From positions 1 through 38,305 of the forward strand of contig CAZBLH010000019.1 of assembly GCA_964492775.1 (NCBI GenBank): a stretch of DNA of 38,305 nt, read 5' to 3'. The stretch's first letter is position 1; each line of letters starts with the position of its first letter. The notes below the pieces were generated by a model. It had not been told where the DNA came from and made no database searches. It saw only the letters and a program-made list of their open reading frames with translations. Of this stretch, positions 24,798-31,657 are shown in pieces. The translations under genes and the position numbers were made by a program. The stretch is from WRDS01 sp964492775. GTDB taxonomy: Bacteria; Actinomycetota; Coriobacteriia; Anaerosomatales; PHET01.

Positions 24798-25223
24798 CTA
24801 TCTCTTGCGGCCAGGTGTTACGCCCATCTCCTCTCTGAGTCGCCTGAGCTGCTGTTTGCTCGTGTCGTAGTCCTGCTTTGCCGTGCGCGTGGCCGCGAGC
24901 TCTGCGTAGGCCTCGTCGTGACGGGCCTTGAGGTATTCGAGGTGGCAGACTCCACAAAGCCCGGTTCTCTTGACCGCGACGAAGCGCTTCCCGCAGGTGC
25001 AAAGCAGCCCTGATTCGTAACGGCGGATGTAGTCGATGACCGGTTGTGACAAATCTGTGACATGACTTTGTGGGTCTTTCTTGACGCTGATTTCGAGTCG
25101 ACTGCACTTCTTACGGATCGCACTGGTTGTGCGATTGAAGATCTCAGCGAGTTGGTTCGCGCCGAGCGGGGCGAGGCGACGCAGGGCCTGCTCCTCGGCC
25201 ACGGTCCAAGGCCTGCGCTCCAT
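24798..25223 (-). CDS. HTH plus zinc-ribbon DNA-binding protein
   Basis: 141 residues from the ATG at 25223, which shares a base with the previous stop (TGATG). Residues 1-45 form a SANT/Myb-like or homeodomain-like HTH (RRPWTVAEEQALRRLAPLG, then a Thr-Ser-Ala-Ile-Arg-Lys segment). A zinc ribbon with two Cys pairs (LLCTCGKRF and GLCGVCHLEYL) lies at about 75-95, followed by a charged helix. A role in early gene control or replication is likely but unspecified. Confidence 0.7.
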   Translation of the reverse strand: MERRPWTVAEEQALRRLAPLGANQLAEIFNRTTSAIRKKCSRLEISVKKDPQSHVTDLSQPVIDYIRRYESGLLCTCGKRFVAVKRTGLCGVCHLEYLKARHDEAYAELAATRTAKQDYDTSKQQLRRLREEMGVTPGRKR

Positions 25224-25399
25224 CAGCCGAGCACCCACACGACGTTGATCGCGGCGCCGATCAGCAGCAGGCTTGCGATTGCCGCGAGCGCGTGCGCGAT
25301 AGGCCAGCCGGGACGCTTGTCGAACAGCTCCCCGACGATGAGGACATGCAGCGCGAATGCCGCGAGGGCGATGGTCATGAGCGCGGTGTCAGACAGCAT
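25223..25399 (-). CDS. Small membrane protein
   Basis: 58 residues from the ATG at 25399 with GGAGG five bases upstream. Two hydrophobic helices (about 6-22 and 36-55) are joined by a charged loop (Glu-Leu-Phe-Asp-Lys-Arg-Pro). It overlaps the previous gene by eleven bases and the next by one. Likely inner-membrane; function unknown. Confidence 0.6.
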   Translation of the reverse strand: MLSDTALMTIALAAFALHVLIVGELFDKRPGWPIAHALAAIASLLLIGAAINVVWVLG

Positions 25400-25586
25400 C
25401 GGGGCCTCCTGTGATCGCGCCGCCCTCTTTCTCGCCAGCAGGCGACGGGCAGGGCGGCATGGCGGTGGGAGATGAGTAGCCGCGACCCGAGTCGAGAGGA
25501 ACGGGCCGGGCGGCGGCGCGTGCGAGCGCACCGTAGGCCACGAGAGCGGTAGCAAGCGCGAGCAGGTAGGCAGCGAGGCACGTCAT
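25389..25586 (-). CDS. Small membrane-anchored protein
   Basis: 65 residues from the ATG at 25586 in an ATGA overlap. One hydrophobic segment at about 3-23 is followed by a Pro/Gly/Ser-rich tail of about 40 residues. It could be a type II anchored protein or have a lipoprotein-like leader (a Cys is at position 3). Function unknown. Confidence 0.55.
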   Translation of the reverse strand: MTCLAAYLLALATALVAYGALARAAARPVPLDSGRGYSSPTAMPPCPSPAGEKEGGAITGGPDAV

Positions 25587-25750
25587 GGCCGGTACCTCCT
25601 GCGGCGAGCGGACCACACGAGCGCGGCGCGGCGATGGCGGGCGGCGATCACGCGCTCACGAATGGCGAGGACGGTGTCGATGGCCCACCAGACGATCACG
25701 AGCAGACAGCCGAGCATCAGGATTGAGAGAGCGCCGATGAGGTCGCTCAT
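25583..25750 (-). CDS. Small membrane protein
   Basis: 55 residues coupled at both ends by ATGA overlaps. A single hydrophobic helix (about 6-30, with a Trp-Trp pair) is followed by a strongly basic cytoplasmic tail with many Arg. Together with its two downstream neighbours it forms a set of three tiny membrane proteins in the immediate-early region. Function unknown. Confidence 0.6.
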   Translation of the reverse strand: MSDLIGALSILMLGCLLVIVWWAIDTVLAIRERVIAARHRRAALVWSARRRRYRP

Positions 25751-25977
25751 GAGGCATCACCGCCAGCGTCCTGCTCGAGCACGGCCTCCAGTGAGGGGCA
25801 CTCGGACTCGTAGGGGTCGGCGTTCGGGTGGCAGCGCTTATCACCCGACAGGCCGTGCTGCGTCCGGCAGCGCGAGCACGCGGCCTCACAGACCCTCGCG
25901 GCCCCCGGCCGTCCCTCGCGCTCGTAGACGGTCTTCATCAGCGACTGGATGCGGTTGTGGCGGTTAAGGGCGTCCAT
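25747..25977 (-). CDS. Small cysteine/histidine protein
   Basis: 76 residues with a strong upstream GGGGGGAG. Four Cys in the middle (CEAACSRC, then Lys-Arg-Cys-His) and a His form a possible zinc site. The C-terminal part is acidic. It overlaps the small membrane gene by four bases. Confidence 0.55.
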   Translation of the reverse strand: MDALNRHNRIQSLMKTVYEREGRPGAARVCEAACSRCRTQHGLSGDKRCHPNADPYESECPSLEAVLEQDAGGDAS

Positions 25978-26005
25978 CAGGTTCTCCCCCCTCAGGAAGT
26001 CGGTG

Positions 26006-26071
26006 TCAGCGGAGCTTCACGAGCCCGCCGCGTGACAGGATTTCGAGCAGGTAGGTGAGGATGCGGGTCAT
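26006..26071 (-). CDS. 21-residue early peptide, tentative
   Basis: Very short frame starting in an ATGA overlap with the excisionase-like gene. It encodes a hydrophobic-basic peptide (a Leu-Thr-Tyr-Leu-Leu-Glu-Ile-Leu core). It is listed because of the overlap, which recurs throughout this operon; expression is unproven. Confidence 0.3.
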   Translation of the reverse strand: MTRILTYLLEILSRGGLVKLR

Positions 26072-26280
26072 GAGCGGCCCCCGTAGCCTTGGCCGAGTTC
26101 CTCCCTGAGCCACTGGAGCCCCGCTTCGACCTCGATGCGCACCTGGTTGCCGACACGGATGTGCGGTATCGGCTTCTGCCGCCGCGCGAACTCGTAGACG
26201 GCGTTGATGCCGACCCCGGTGCGATCCGAGAACGCGCGCACGGGGATGAACACCGGCGTGTCAGTCCTGGCCGGTATCAT
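26068..26280 (-). CDS. Excisionase-like DNA-binding protein
   Basis: 70 residues. An N-terminal wHTH-like stretch (VFIPVRAFSDRTGVGINAVYE) followed by a VGNQVRIEVE wing is the MerR/excisionase pattern. It probably assists prophage excision with the integrase, or acts as an early regulator. It overlaps the Cro-like gene by 20 bases. Confidence 0.7.
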   Translation of the reverse strand: MIPARTDTPVFIPVRAFSDRTGVGINAVYEFARRQKPIPHIRVGNQVRIEVEAGLQWLREELGQGYGGRS

Positions 26281-26497
26281 CGTCCGTTTCTCCTACTTCA
26301 GTTGGAGCGTCGGGCACGAAGAGATCGTCCAGACGCACCCCGACGATCTCCGCGAACTTGCGCGCCATCCCCAGTCGCATCGAGCCGAAGTCGGCCTCCA
26401 TACGCTGGTACGTCCCCCAGTGGATACCCAGCTCTTCGGCCACTTGTGCCTGTGTCAGGCCCTTGTTGACGCGGGCCGCTCTCGCGGTTAGAAGCAT
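26261..26497 (-). CDS. Cro-like XRE repressor
   Basis: 78 residues from the ATG at 26497 with AAGGG seven bases upstream; a TTG eight codons earlier is less likely. Classic XRE helix-turn-helix: RVNKGLTQAQVAEELGIHW at about 7-25, with the recognition helix next, and a C-terminal acidic tail. It is the first gene of the lytic operon and faces the CI-like repressor, so it is the probable Cro counterpart. Confidence 0.82.
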   Translation of the reverse strand: MLLTARAARVNKGLTQAQVAEELGIHWGTYQRMEADFGSMRLGMARKFAEIVGVRLDDLFVPDAPTEVGETDDDTGQD

Positions 26498-26517
26498 GGC
26501 AACACCCTTCGACGAAT

Positions 26518-26531
26518 CCAACTATGGTTGG
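26518..26531. promoter_or_regulatory. Candidate switch operator
   Basis: Inverted repeat CCAAC-TATG-GTTGG between the divergent Cro-like and CI-like genes. It sits at the expected start of the leftward transcript. Related ATAAC/ACTA half-sites lie at 26535-26545. A target for one or both repressors is likely. Confidence 0.55.
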
Positions 26532-26532
26532 A

Positions 26533-26562
26533 AGAATAACAACTAAAGAAGCCGGAGCGCAA
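26533..26562 (-). promoter_or_regulatory. Candidate leftward early promoter
   Basis: On the minus strand, TTGCGC (26562-26557), an 18-base spacer and TATTCT (26538-26533). The palindromic operator lies just downstream at the likely start point. This would drive the whole early operon. Confidence 0.45.
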
Positions 26563-26580
26563 TGCCGAATCAAAAAAAAG

Positions 26581-26609
26581 TTGAGATTCATAACGAAAGT
26601 GGGTAGTAT
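26581..26609 (+). promoter_or_regulatory. Repressor promoter
   Basis: TTGAGA (26581-26586), 17-base spacer and TAGTAT (26604-26609), a good sigma-70-type match. Transcription should begin near 26616. Confidence 0.6.
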
Positions 26610-26661
26610 CTTCGTCGCTATGAACACTCACAAAGTAGACAAGCAAGCTCAGGAGCTGCCG

Positions 26662-27324
26662 ATGTTCAGCCGCAACGTCATAAACCTTCGTGCGGCGTTC
26701 GACCTCTCCCAGCAGAAACTCGCGGACATCGTCGGGGTGACGAACCAAGCGGTTTCGAAGTGGGAGGCCGGAAGCGATCCCAACATGCGCAACGTCAAGC
26801 GACTCGCCGAGCACTTCGGCGTCTCGATGAATGATCTCGTGGAGAAGGAAATCGACGTGTGGTCGTTGCCCAACGTGAAGGTGCCGATCGCCAGGGACGT
26901 GAGCGGCGAATACCGCACCAGGAGGCCGTCTGTGGGCCGCGTGTCGGCAGGAGCCGCCCGAGAGGGCATAGAGACACCGGGAGCGCCTCTGTGCGTGCCT
27001 GACGAGCTCGCAGCGCGGTATCCGGACGCCTACTTCCTGCGCGTCTCCGGCGACTCGATGAACCAGATCCTGCCGGAGGGCACCTTCGTGCTTGTGGCGC
27101 CCTCAGAGCCGGTCACAAGCGGCGATATCGCGGTCGTGACCCACAACGGCGACGACTACACCCTCAAGCGCGTCCTGTTCGCCGGCAGCACCGTGGTGCT
27201 GCACCCTGAGAGCCACGATCCGTCCTTCACCGACACGACACTCACGCGCGAGGACTTCGACGCCGATCGCGCACGGTTCCTGAAGGTCGTCTGGGCCACC
27301 TACCCGGAGGACATGAAGCTCTAA
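26662..27324 (+). CDS. CI-like repressor, XRE plus S24 peptidase
   Basis: 220 residues from the ATG at 26662, which has AGGAG six bases upstream. An in-frame ATG at 26620 would be nearly leaderless and adds 14 residues. Residues 6-60 form an XRE HTH (LSQQKLADIVGVTNQAVSKWE). The C-terminal domain is LexA/CI-type: Ser132 in SGDSMNQILPEG and Lys169 in YTLKRVL form the Ser-Lys dyad. An Ala-Gly pair near 96-97 in VSAGAA is the likely self-cleavage site. It should keep the prophage silent and be inactivated by RecA during DNA damage. Confidence 0.88.
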   Translation: MFSRNVINLRAAFDLSQQKLADIVGVTNQAVSKWEAGSDPNMRNVKRLAEHFGVSMNDLVEKEIDVWSLPNVKVPIARDVSGEYRTRRPSVGRVSAGAAREGIETPGAPLCVPDELAARYPDAYFLRVSGDSMNQILPEGTFVLVAPSEPVTSGDIAVVTHNGDDYTLKRVLFAGSTVVLHPESHDPSFTDTTLTREDFDADRARFLKVVWATYPEDMKL

Positions 27325-27339
27325 AGAGGGGAGAGGGCG

Positions 27340-27672
27340 ATGCCCGAACGCGGATCCAGGTTCGATGCGGGACTGGCGAGCTACATCTGGTTGAGGATTT
27401 GGACAGGTGTCGTGAACGTCGTGACGCTCGGTATCGCCTATCCGTGGACGATGTGTGCGATCTATGGCTGGCGCATCCGCAACAGCATCATCTCCGGCAA
27501 TCGCCTTCAGTTTGACGGGGAAGGCCACCAGCTTATCGGACAGTGGATCAAGTGGTGGTTCTTCACCTTCATCACACTCGGTATCTACGCCTTCTGGATT
27601 CCGATCAAGCTCGAGAAATGGCGCGTCTCGCACACCTACATCATCCCGCCCGAGGAAGCCGTTTCTGTGTAA
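27340..27672 (+). CDS. DUF898-like membrane protein
   Basis: 110 residues with a strong GAGGGGAGAGGG ribosome site. Two hydrophobic regions, about 16-45 (VVNVVTLGIAYPWTMCAIYGW) and 65-90 (WWFFTFITLGIYAFWIPIKL), contain the repeated Thr-Leu-Gly-Ile-x-x-x-Trp motif of DUF898. A short strand segment with a Leu-Gln-Phe-Asp-Gly lies between them. It directly follows the repressor and precedes the nuclease-fold gene by eleven bases, so the three form one transcript expressed in the lysogen. Confidence 0.75.
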   Translation: MPERGSRFDAGLASYIWLRIWTGVVNVVTLGIAYPWTMCAIYGWRIRNSIISGNRLQFDGEGHQLIGQWIKWWFFTFITLGIYAFWIPIKLEKWRVSHTYIIPPEEAVSV

Positions 27673-27683
27673 GGAGTCTCCTA

Positions 27684-28463
27684 ATGGCTGTTTATCAGGA
27701 CAAGGCACTTGAGCGTGTGACGAAAGGCCTCAGGCGGTTCAAGAGCATCGCCCAGAAGGCCAAGTCGAACAACGCCAAAGAGAGCGACACGCGTATGATC
27801 GTGTCCTCGATCATCTCCGACATGCTCGGCTGGGACGCGTTCGACAACCTCACCGGTGAATATCGTATCAAGGGCAGTTACGCCGATTTCGTGATCCGGC
27901 AGGAGGGCAAGCACTTCGCGGTCATAGAGGTGAAGTCCATATCTCTGCGACTCAAAGACACGCATCTTTACCAGGCAGTGTCTTATGCCGCGAGCGAGGG
28001 AGTGGAATGGGTGCTGTTGACCAACGGCGCCGAATGGCGGTTGTACCGGGTCCTGTTCGACAAGCCGGTCAGTCATGACCTCGTCTTCGAGGTCAACATC
28101 CTGAGTGAGGACATGAAACCAAAGGAGAAGGCATGCCTGCTCTATCTTCTCACTCCCGAGGCCCAGCGCAAAGACGAACTTGAAGCCTACTACCAGCGTA
28201 AGCGCGCACTCAGCGCGACCAATATCACACGCTTGCTGCTGACCGAATCGGTGCTCTCACGTCTGCGGAGTGAGATCAGGGCTGATTCGGGGCATCGTGT
28301 GGCGCTCGATGAGCTCTCAGAGATCCTCGTGAACGATCTGCTTCGCTCTGAGCTTGCCGAAGGCGATCACGTGAACCGACAGCTGCAGCGTATCAAGCGC
28401 GCATCGCGAGCTCCTCGGAAAGCGTGTAAGGCTCCCGGGGATGAAGCTCCGACTACGGGGTGA
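27684..28463 (+). CDS. HsdR N-terminal (HSDR_N_2) nuclease-fold protein
   Basis: 259 residues; AAGGAG lies seven bases before the ATG. Residues about 35-90 hold a PD-(D/E)xK core: a Glu-Ser-Asp-Thr-Arg segment, SDMLGWDAFDNLTGEY, the conserved Asp in SYADFVI, and the ExK in FAVIEVKSISL. The rest is helical and charged. This is the stand-alone type I restriction HsdR-N family; no helicase, HsdM or HsdS is present. In the lysogenic arm it is a likely defence or superinfection-exclusion factor, working with the membrane protein upstream. It could also be a catalytically active DNase or only a nucleic-acid binder. Confidence 0.75.
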   Translation: MAVYQDKALERVTKGLRRFKSIAQKAKSNNAKESDTRMIVSSIISDMLGWDAFDNLTGEYRIKGSYADFVIRQEGKHFAVIEVKSISLRLKDTHLYQAVSYAASEGVEWVLLTNGAEWRLYRVLFDKPVSHDLVFEVNILSEDMKPKEKACLLYLLTPEAQRKDELEAYYQRKRALSATNITRLLLTESVLSRLRSEIRADSGHRVALDELSEILVNDLLRSELAEGDHVNRQLQRIKRASRAPRKACKAPGDEAPTTG

Positions 28464-28467
28464 TCTC

Positions 28468-29682
28468 ATGGCGAAGCCCCGCAAGAAGCGCTCACCCTTC
28501 GGGTCGGTGCAAAAGCTCGGACCCGGCCACTACCGGCTCCGCGTAACGGTAGGCTACGACCCGGCCACCGGCAAACAGATCAGGCCCACGAAGACCGTCC
28601 GCTGCTCGGAGAAGGAAGCCTACGAGGAGCTCGCGCGGCTCGCGCATGACGCCGGACAGGTCACCGGCAGCACGTACGCCAAGATGAGCGTTGCGGACTT
28701 CTGTGAGCACGAGTACATGCGCTTCAAGGTCGAGCACGACGCCTGGGCAGAGACGACCCGCCAGGGCAACGAGAAGACGTTCGCGAACTACATCCGCCCG
28801 CTCTTCTCAAACGTCACGGTGGCCGACGCGGCGCCGCTCTACATCGCCGACCGCCTCAAGCGTATCGAAGCACCGGGAGCGCGCCTGAACGCGTACAAGC
28901 TACTGCGCGGCGTGTTCAACTTCGCGGTCGACGAGGCGCGCGCGATCGAGGTGAATCCGGTCAAGAAGTCGATGAAGCCCCAGCTGCCGAAGTACTCGGC
29001 TCAGGTCTACAGCCTCGAGCAGCTCGCGGTGCTCTACGAGTTCGTGCGCGGATCCTCGATCGAGGCGGGCATCCTGGTGGCTGCCACGACCGCAGCGCGC
29101 CGAAGCGAGGTCTGCGGGCTGGATTGGAGCGATCTGACGCTCGAGCACTTCAGGGACGCGGACGGCACCGAGCGGTGGCGTGGTGAGGTGCGCATCCTCA
29201 AGGGCTACCACACGGTGAAACTCTCGGACGACGAGCGCGGCCGACGCATCATGAAGGAGACGAAGACGGAGCGATCGGAACGCGCGGTGGCGCTTCCGGC
29301 GTTCGCTGTGCGTCGCCTCATCGAGATCCGCGGGACCACTGAGCGCATCGGGCCTTTGATGGTCGACTCCACCGGGCAGCGCATGACGCCTGACGGGTTC
29401 ACGCGGCGTTGGCGGCGCTTGATGAAGGCCAGGTACAACAAGGCCGGAGAGACCATCTACAAGCCCCCTCTGCCATTCATAGAGCTGAAGAACCTGAGAC
29501 ACTCAGTCTCGACCGTGCTGCTCGCCCAGGGCGCGACGCTGCAGCAGGTATCGCAAATGGACGGGCACAGCGTGGAGTCGACCACGGACCTGAACTACAA
29601 TCGCACCGACTACCTGGTGGCCGATCACCGACTTGCGGCGCTGCTCGACCAGGGTGTTGCCTGCGCCCAAGTCGCGTCCTAA
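28468..29682 (+). CDS. int: Tyrosine-type integrase
   Basis: 404 residues from the ATG at 28468 (GGGGTGAT upstream); an ATG nine codons earlier overlaps the previous gene. The N terminus is an arm-binding and core-binding region. Catalytic residues: Arg about 211 in AARRSEVCGLDW, Lys about 266 in the KTERSERAVALP strand, Arg 344 and His in LKNLRHSV, His 367 in DGHSVES, Tyr 377 in LNYNRTD. The position that is usually His in HxxR is Lys here. The gene ends about 115 bases before the tRNA-Lys fragment that marks attR. Confidence 0.92.
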   Translation: MAKPRKKRSPFGSVQKLGPGHYRLRVTVGYDPATGKQIRPTKTVRCSEKEAYEELARLAHDAGQVTGSTYAKMSVADFCEHEYMRFKVEHDAWAETTRQGNEKTFANYIRPLFSNVTVADAAPLYIADRLKRIEAPGARLNAYKLLRGVFNFAVDEARAIEVNPVKKSMKPQLPKYSAQVYSLEQLAVLYEFVRGSSIEAGILVAATTAARRSEVCGLDWSDLTLEHFRDADGTERWRGEVRILKGYHTVKLSDDERGRRIMKETKTERSERAVALPAFAVRRLIEIRGTTERIGPLMVDSTGQRMTPDGFTRRWRRLMKARYNKAGETIYKPPLPFIELKNLRHSVSTVLLAQGATLQQVSQMDGHSVESTTDLNYNRTDYLVADHRLAALLDQGVACAQVAS

Positions 29683-29732
29683 CTTGTCCTAACGCGCACG
29701 GAAACTGCGTGGAAGTGCGTGACAGTACGTGA
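29676..29732. promoter_or_regulatory. Candidate integrase/Xis arm sites
   Basis: Between integrase and attR are direct repeats GTCCTAAC (29676-29683 and 29686-29693) and a set TGCGTG / GTGCGTGA / GTACGTGA (29706-29732) spaced by about ten bases. Such arrays bind the integrase N-terminal domain or Xis near the core site. Confidence 0.5.
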
Positions 29733-29796
29733 AGAACCTGATACCCTCGCGTGCGGCACAACGCCGTGAGCTGGTCGTTTCAGGATGTGAATCCTC

Positions 29797-29844
29797 GGAC
29801 TTTTAATCCCAAGGTCATAGGTTCGATCCCTATACGGCCCACCA
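29797..29844 (+). other. attR: 3' fragment of tRNA-Lys(TTT)
   Basis: From the 3' side of the anticodon stem (GGACTTTTAATCCC) through variable loop, a full T-arm (ATAGG/CCTAT) and acceptor strand to CCA (29842-29844). The sequence before 29797 no longer forms a D-arm, and the anticodon stem has one C-C mismatch exactly where phage sequence begins. This is what a phage leaves when it integrates through the anticodon loop of tRNA-Lys. The intact tRNA should lie at the other, unseen, end. Confidence 0.82.
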
Positions 29845-29849
29845 TACAG

Positions 29850-29925
29850 GCCCCCATCGTCTAGAGGCCAAGGACTCCGCCCTTTCAAGGCGGCAACAGG
29901 GATTCGAATTCCCTTGGGGGCACCA
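29850..29925 (+). tRNA. tRNA-Glu (TTC)
   Basis: 76 bases with an encoded CCA. Acceptor stem GCCCCCA/TGGGGGC, anticodon loop CTTTCAA giving TTC, T-arm AGGGA/TCCCT with loop TTCGAAT. Five bases separate it from the tRNA-Lys fragment. Its 3' end occurs again at 36,618 and 38,157, so it is also an integration target. Confidence 0.95.
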
Positions 29926-29933
29926 TAAAACCG

Positions 29934-29980
29934 CAGGTCACAGACCTGAGTAGCCCGATTTCGAGTGTGAAATCGGGCTA
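29934..29980 (+). terminator. Two hairpins after tRNA-Glu
   Basis: First hairpin CAGGTC-ACA-GACCTG (29934-29948). Second hairpin is a perfect 12-bp stem TAGCCCGATTTC/GAAATCGGGCTA with a 6-base loop (29951-29980). A clear U-run is missing, but together they probably end the tRNA transcript. Confidence 0.55.
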
Positions 29981-30463
29981 CAAATCTCTTGTGGCTGAGA
30001 GCGGGTGCGGGGTAAAGACGCAGGTCAGAGGGCGTATAGACGTTCTCATGGAGCCTCTCTGCAGTCCCTGTTGCTGAGAACCGGCTCCGGGTGGTCCCCC
30101 GCGGCGGGAGATGCACGCATCCTCGAAGCACCTCCACGGCCGAGCGTCTCACGCCATTCCCTCACCGTCGCCTTACGCAGAGATCCCATGACCCAAAGAT
30201 GCGGACGGTGATGAGTCTCGAACGGTTACCAGGGTATTCCCGCATGGCTTCGGCGCTATCTCCGGCACTAGGCCGCAATGGGAATCCACCGTATTCGCGT
30301 TCGCGACTGCCTCGAGCAAAGCGGCGCCGAGAGAATGGCATCAGTGCCAGCCGTGCGAGCATCGTAAACATGACCATTTAAGTCATGTATATCCTGTGGA
30401 TTCAGCCAACGTGGCACACGCATTGCGTCATTGCGTGCGGACAACTGCGAGATCGAGGAGCTC
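29981..30463. promoter_or_regulatory. Non-coding start of copper island, with candidate operator
   Basis: About 480 bases without a convincing gene. Near its right end is an inverted repeat CATGAC-N7-GTCATG (30369-30387), immediately followed by TATATC (30388-30393), a possible -10 box lacking a good -35. This suggests a regulated promoter for the genes that follow. I see nothing else in the remainder; the short frames there lack ribosome sites. Confidence 0.35.
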
Positions 30464-30799
30464 ATGACCCAAGTTCGCACATTCGGCAGGTTACCGTCAG
30501 TCGTCGTGGTTCTGGCCCTTGTGGCTGTCACGACTCTGGTGTTCTGTGGTGCGGCTTTCGGGGCCCCCATGACGCGAAGCACGATGCCGGGCTCGAACGC
30601 GTGCGTGGCGAGTTCTCATGACTCGCTCGGAACGGTCGCGGTATCGGCCGAGTCGCCCAAAATCACCGTGGCTCCGTCCGCAGTTCTTCCCGCGAGAGTC
30701 CTTGTCGGCATTCCGCAGGGATTCGGCAGTCAGAATGCGGCGATCTCAGCCGAACCGCCTCCTCCGCCAGACCCTCGGCACGGTCGAATCAGGGTCTAG
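30464..30799 (+). CDS. Secreted protein of unknown function
   Basis: 111 residues from the ATG at 30464 with GAGGAG three bases upstream. The N-terminal 32 residues form a signal peptide (a basic start, then VVVVLALVAVTTLVFCGAAF). The mature part is Ser/Ala/Val rich and ends in a Pro-rich stretch followed by a basic tip. I do not recognise the family. It opens the heavy-metal island, so an extracytoplasmic metal-related role is possible. Confidence 0.5.
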   Translation: MTQVRTFGRLPSVVVVLALVAVTTLVFCGAAFGAPMTRSTMPGSNACVASSHDSLGTVAVSAESPKITVAPSAVLPARVLVGIPQGFGSQNAAISAEPPPPPDPRHGRIRV

Positions 30800-30947
30800 T
30801 CGTCCGCTCACGAAGCATGAGTCCTCGACGTGTCGTCGGGTGGCTCACGCCGGTCATGTGCTCCGCGACTCCAATTGGGTTGCGTCGAGCAGCACCACTG
30901 ACATGACGTTTGCGCCTGGGTAAGCATGGCGCTGTGAGAGGATCATC

Positions 30948-31178
30948 ATGAACCTAGCACTCATACAGACCGATGGCATGCATTGTGACGCGTGCCCTCC
31001 CCGAATCGAATCCGAGCTTATTCACTTGGCGGGAGTCAAGGACGCACGCGCATTCCGCACGATGCATCTGACTTCAGTGCTCTTCGACTCCGGCATCGTG
31101 GACGTGAAGACGATTCGCAGTCGGATTGCGGATGCCGGCTTTGAAGCCCACCTGCGCGGCGAAGGCCGCGCACACTAG
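30948..31178 (+). CDS. HMA-domain copper chaperone-like protein
   Basis: 76 residues with AGAGGATC just upstream. The motif DGMHCDACPPRIESEL supplies the two metal-binding Cys of the HMA fold (Gly-Met-x-Cys-x-x-Cys), followed by a Val-Lys-Asp-Ala strand and an Ala-Gly-Phe end. It probably carries Cu(I) or another soft metal to the CopB-type ATPase downstream. It is separated from other genes by short gaps. Confidence 0.8.
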   Translation: MNLALIQTDGMHCDACPPRIESELIHLAGVKDARAFRTMHLTSVLFDSGIVDVKTIRSRIADAGFEAHLRGEGRAH

Positions 31179-31240
31179 AGGTACTCGCTTTCCCCAGACA
31201 ACCAACGTCGCCCGCCCGGGCGAAGAACCAGGAGACAGTC

Positions 31241-31657
31241 ATGAACACCAAGATCAAGATCGCCGCCGGCATGTTCGCTGGCCTCATCGCCGGCACCATG
31301 CTCGTCGGAACCGCTGTGGCCGCACCTCGCATGATGACCACCCCGGGCTACAGCGGGTACGGCATGATGCGCTCGTTCGACACATCCGGCACGTTTGGCA
31401 CGTCGGTTCTGGCCGAGATGAACTCCTTCATGGACCAGTACCGCACCTCGAACGGATCGATCGACGTCAATCGCATGCACTCCGACGTCACGAGCGGCAA
31501 GGTCACGCCTCCCCACATGCGTGGTGCGTCAGGTTCCGCGAGCGCATCCAAGACCCAGGGCGGACGCACTTCGTACCGCCGTGGTCCCGCGATGATGCAG
31601 GGTCAGTCCTCTGATGGCAGCTCGGCTGGCTACAACATGATGGGTTCTACCTACTAG
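31241..31657 (+). CDS. Secreted Met-rich protein
   Basis: 138 residues; CAGGAG precedes the start. A signal peptide (about 1-27, ending Ala-Val-Ala-Ala) leads to a mature protein rich in Met, Gly, Ser and Tyr, including Met-Met pairs at about 31-32, 42-43, near 120 and in the C-terminal Asn-Met-Met-Gly. Met pairs bind Cu(I), so this is a probable periplasmic or cell-envelope copper-binding protein. A short Ser-Gly-Ser-Ala-Ser-Ala stretch lies in the middle. Confidence 0.6.
   Translation: MNTKIKIAAGMFAGLIAGTMLVGTAVAAPRMMTTPGYSGYGMMRSFDTSGTFGTSVLAEMNSFMDQYRTSNGSIDVNRMHSDVTSGKVTPPHMRGASGSASASKTQGGRTSYRRGPAMMQGQSSDGSSAGYNMMGSTY

Noticed and set aside
27684..28463. Type I restriction enzyme HsdR subunit
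   Set aside because: At 259 residues it lacks the helicase motor domains, and no HsdM or HsdS is nearby; only the N-terminal nuclease-like fold is present.
29761..29844. Complete functional tRNA-Lys
   Set aside because: Five bases near 29763-29767 could pair with the acceptor 3' strand, but there is no D-arm and the first acceptor pairs fail, so only the 3' part is tRNA.
29679..30152. Minus-strand 157-residue frame covering both tRNA regions, with a YRDRTYDLGIKSP-type segment
   Set aside because: This is the antisense of tRNA sequence; such frames recur in databases as false proteins. No ribosome site or domain supports it.
30162..30377. Minus-strand 71-residue basic frame in the gap after tRNA-Glu
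   Set aside because: No ribosome site and no recognisable fold; it ends within the candidate operator region. It is more likely a chance frame in GC-rich DNA.
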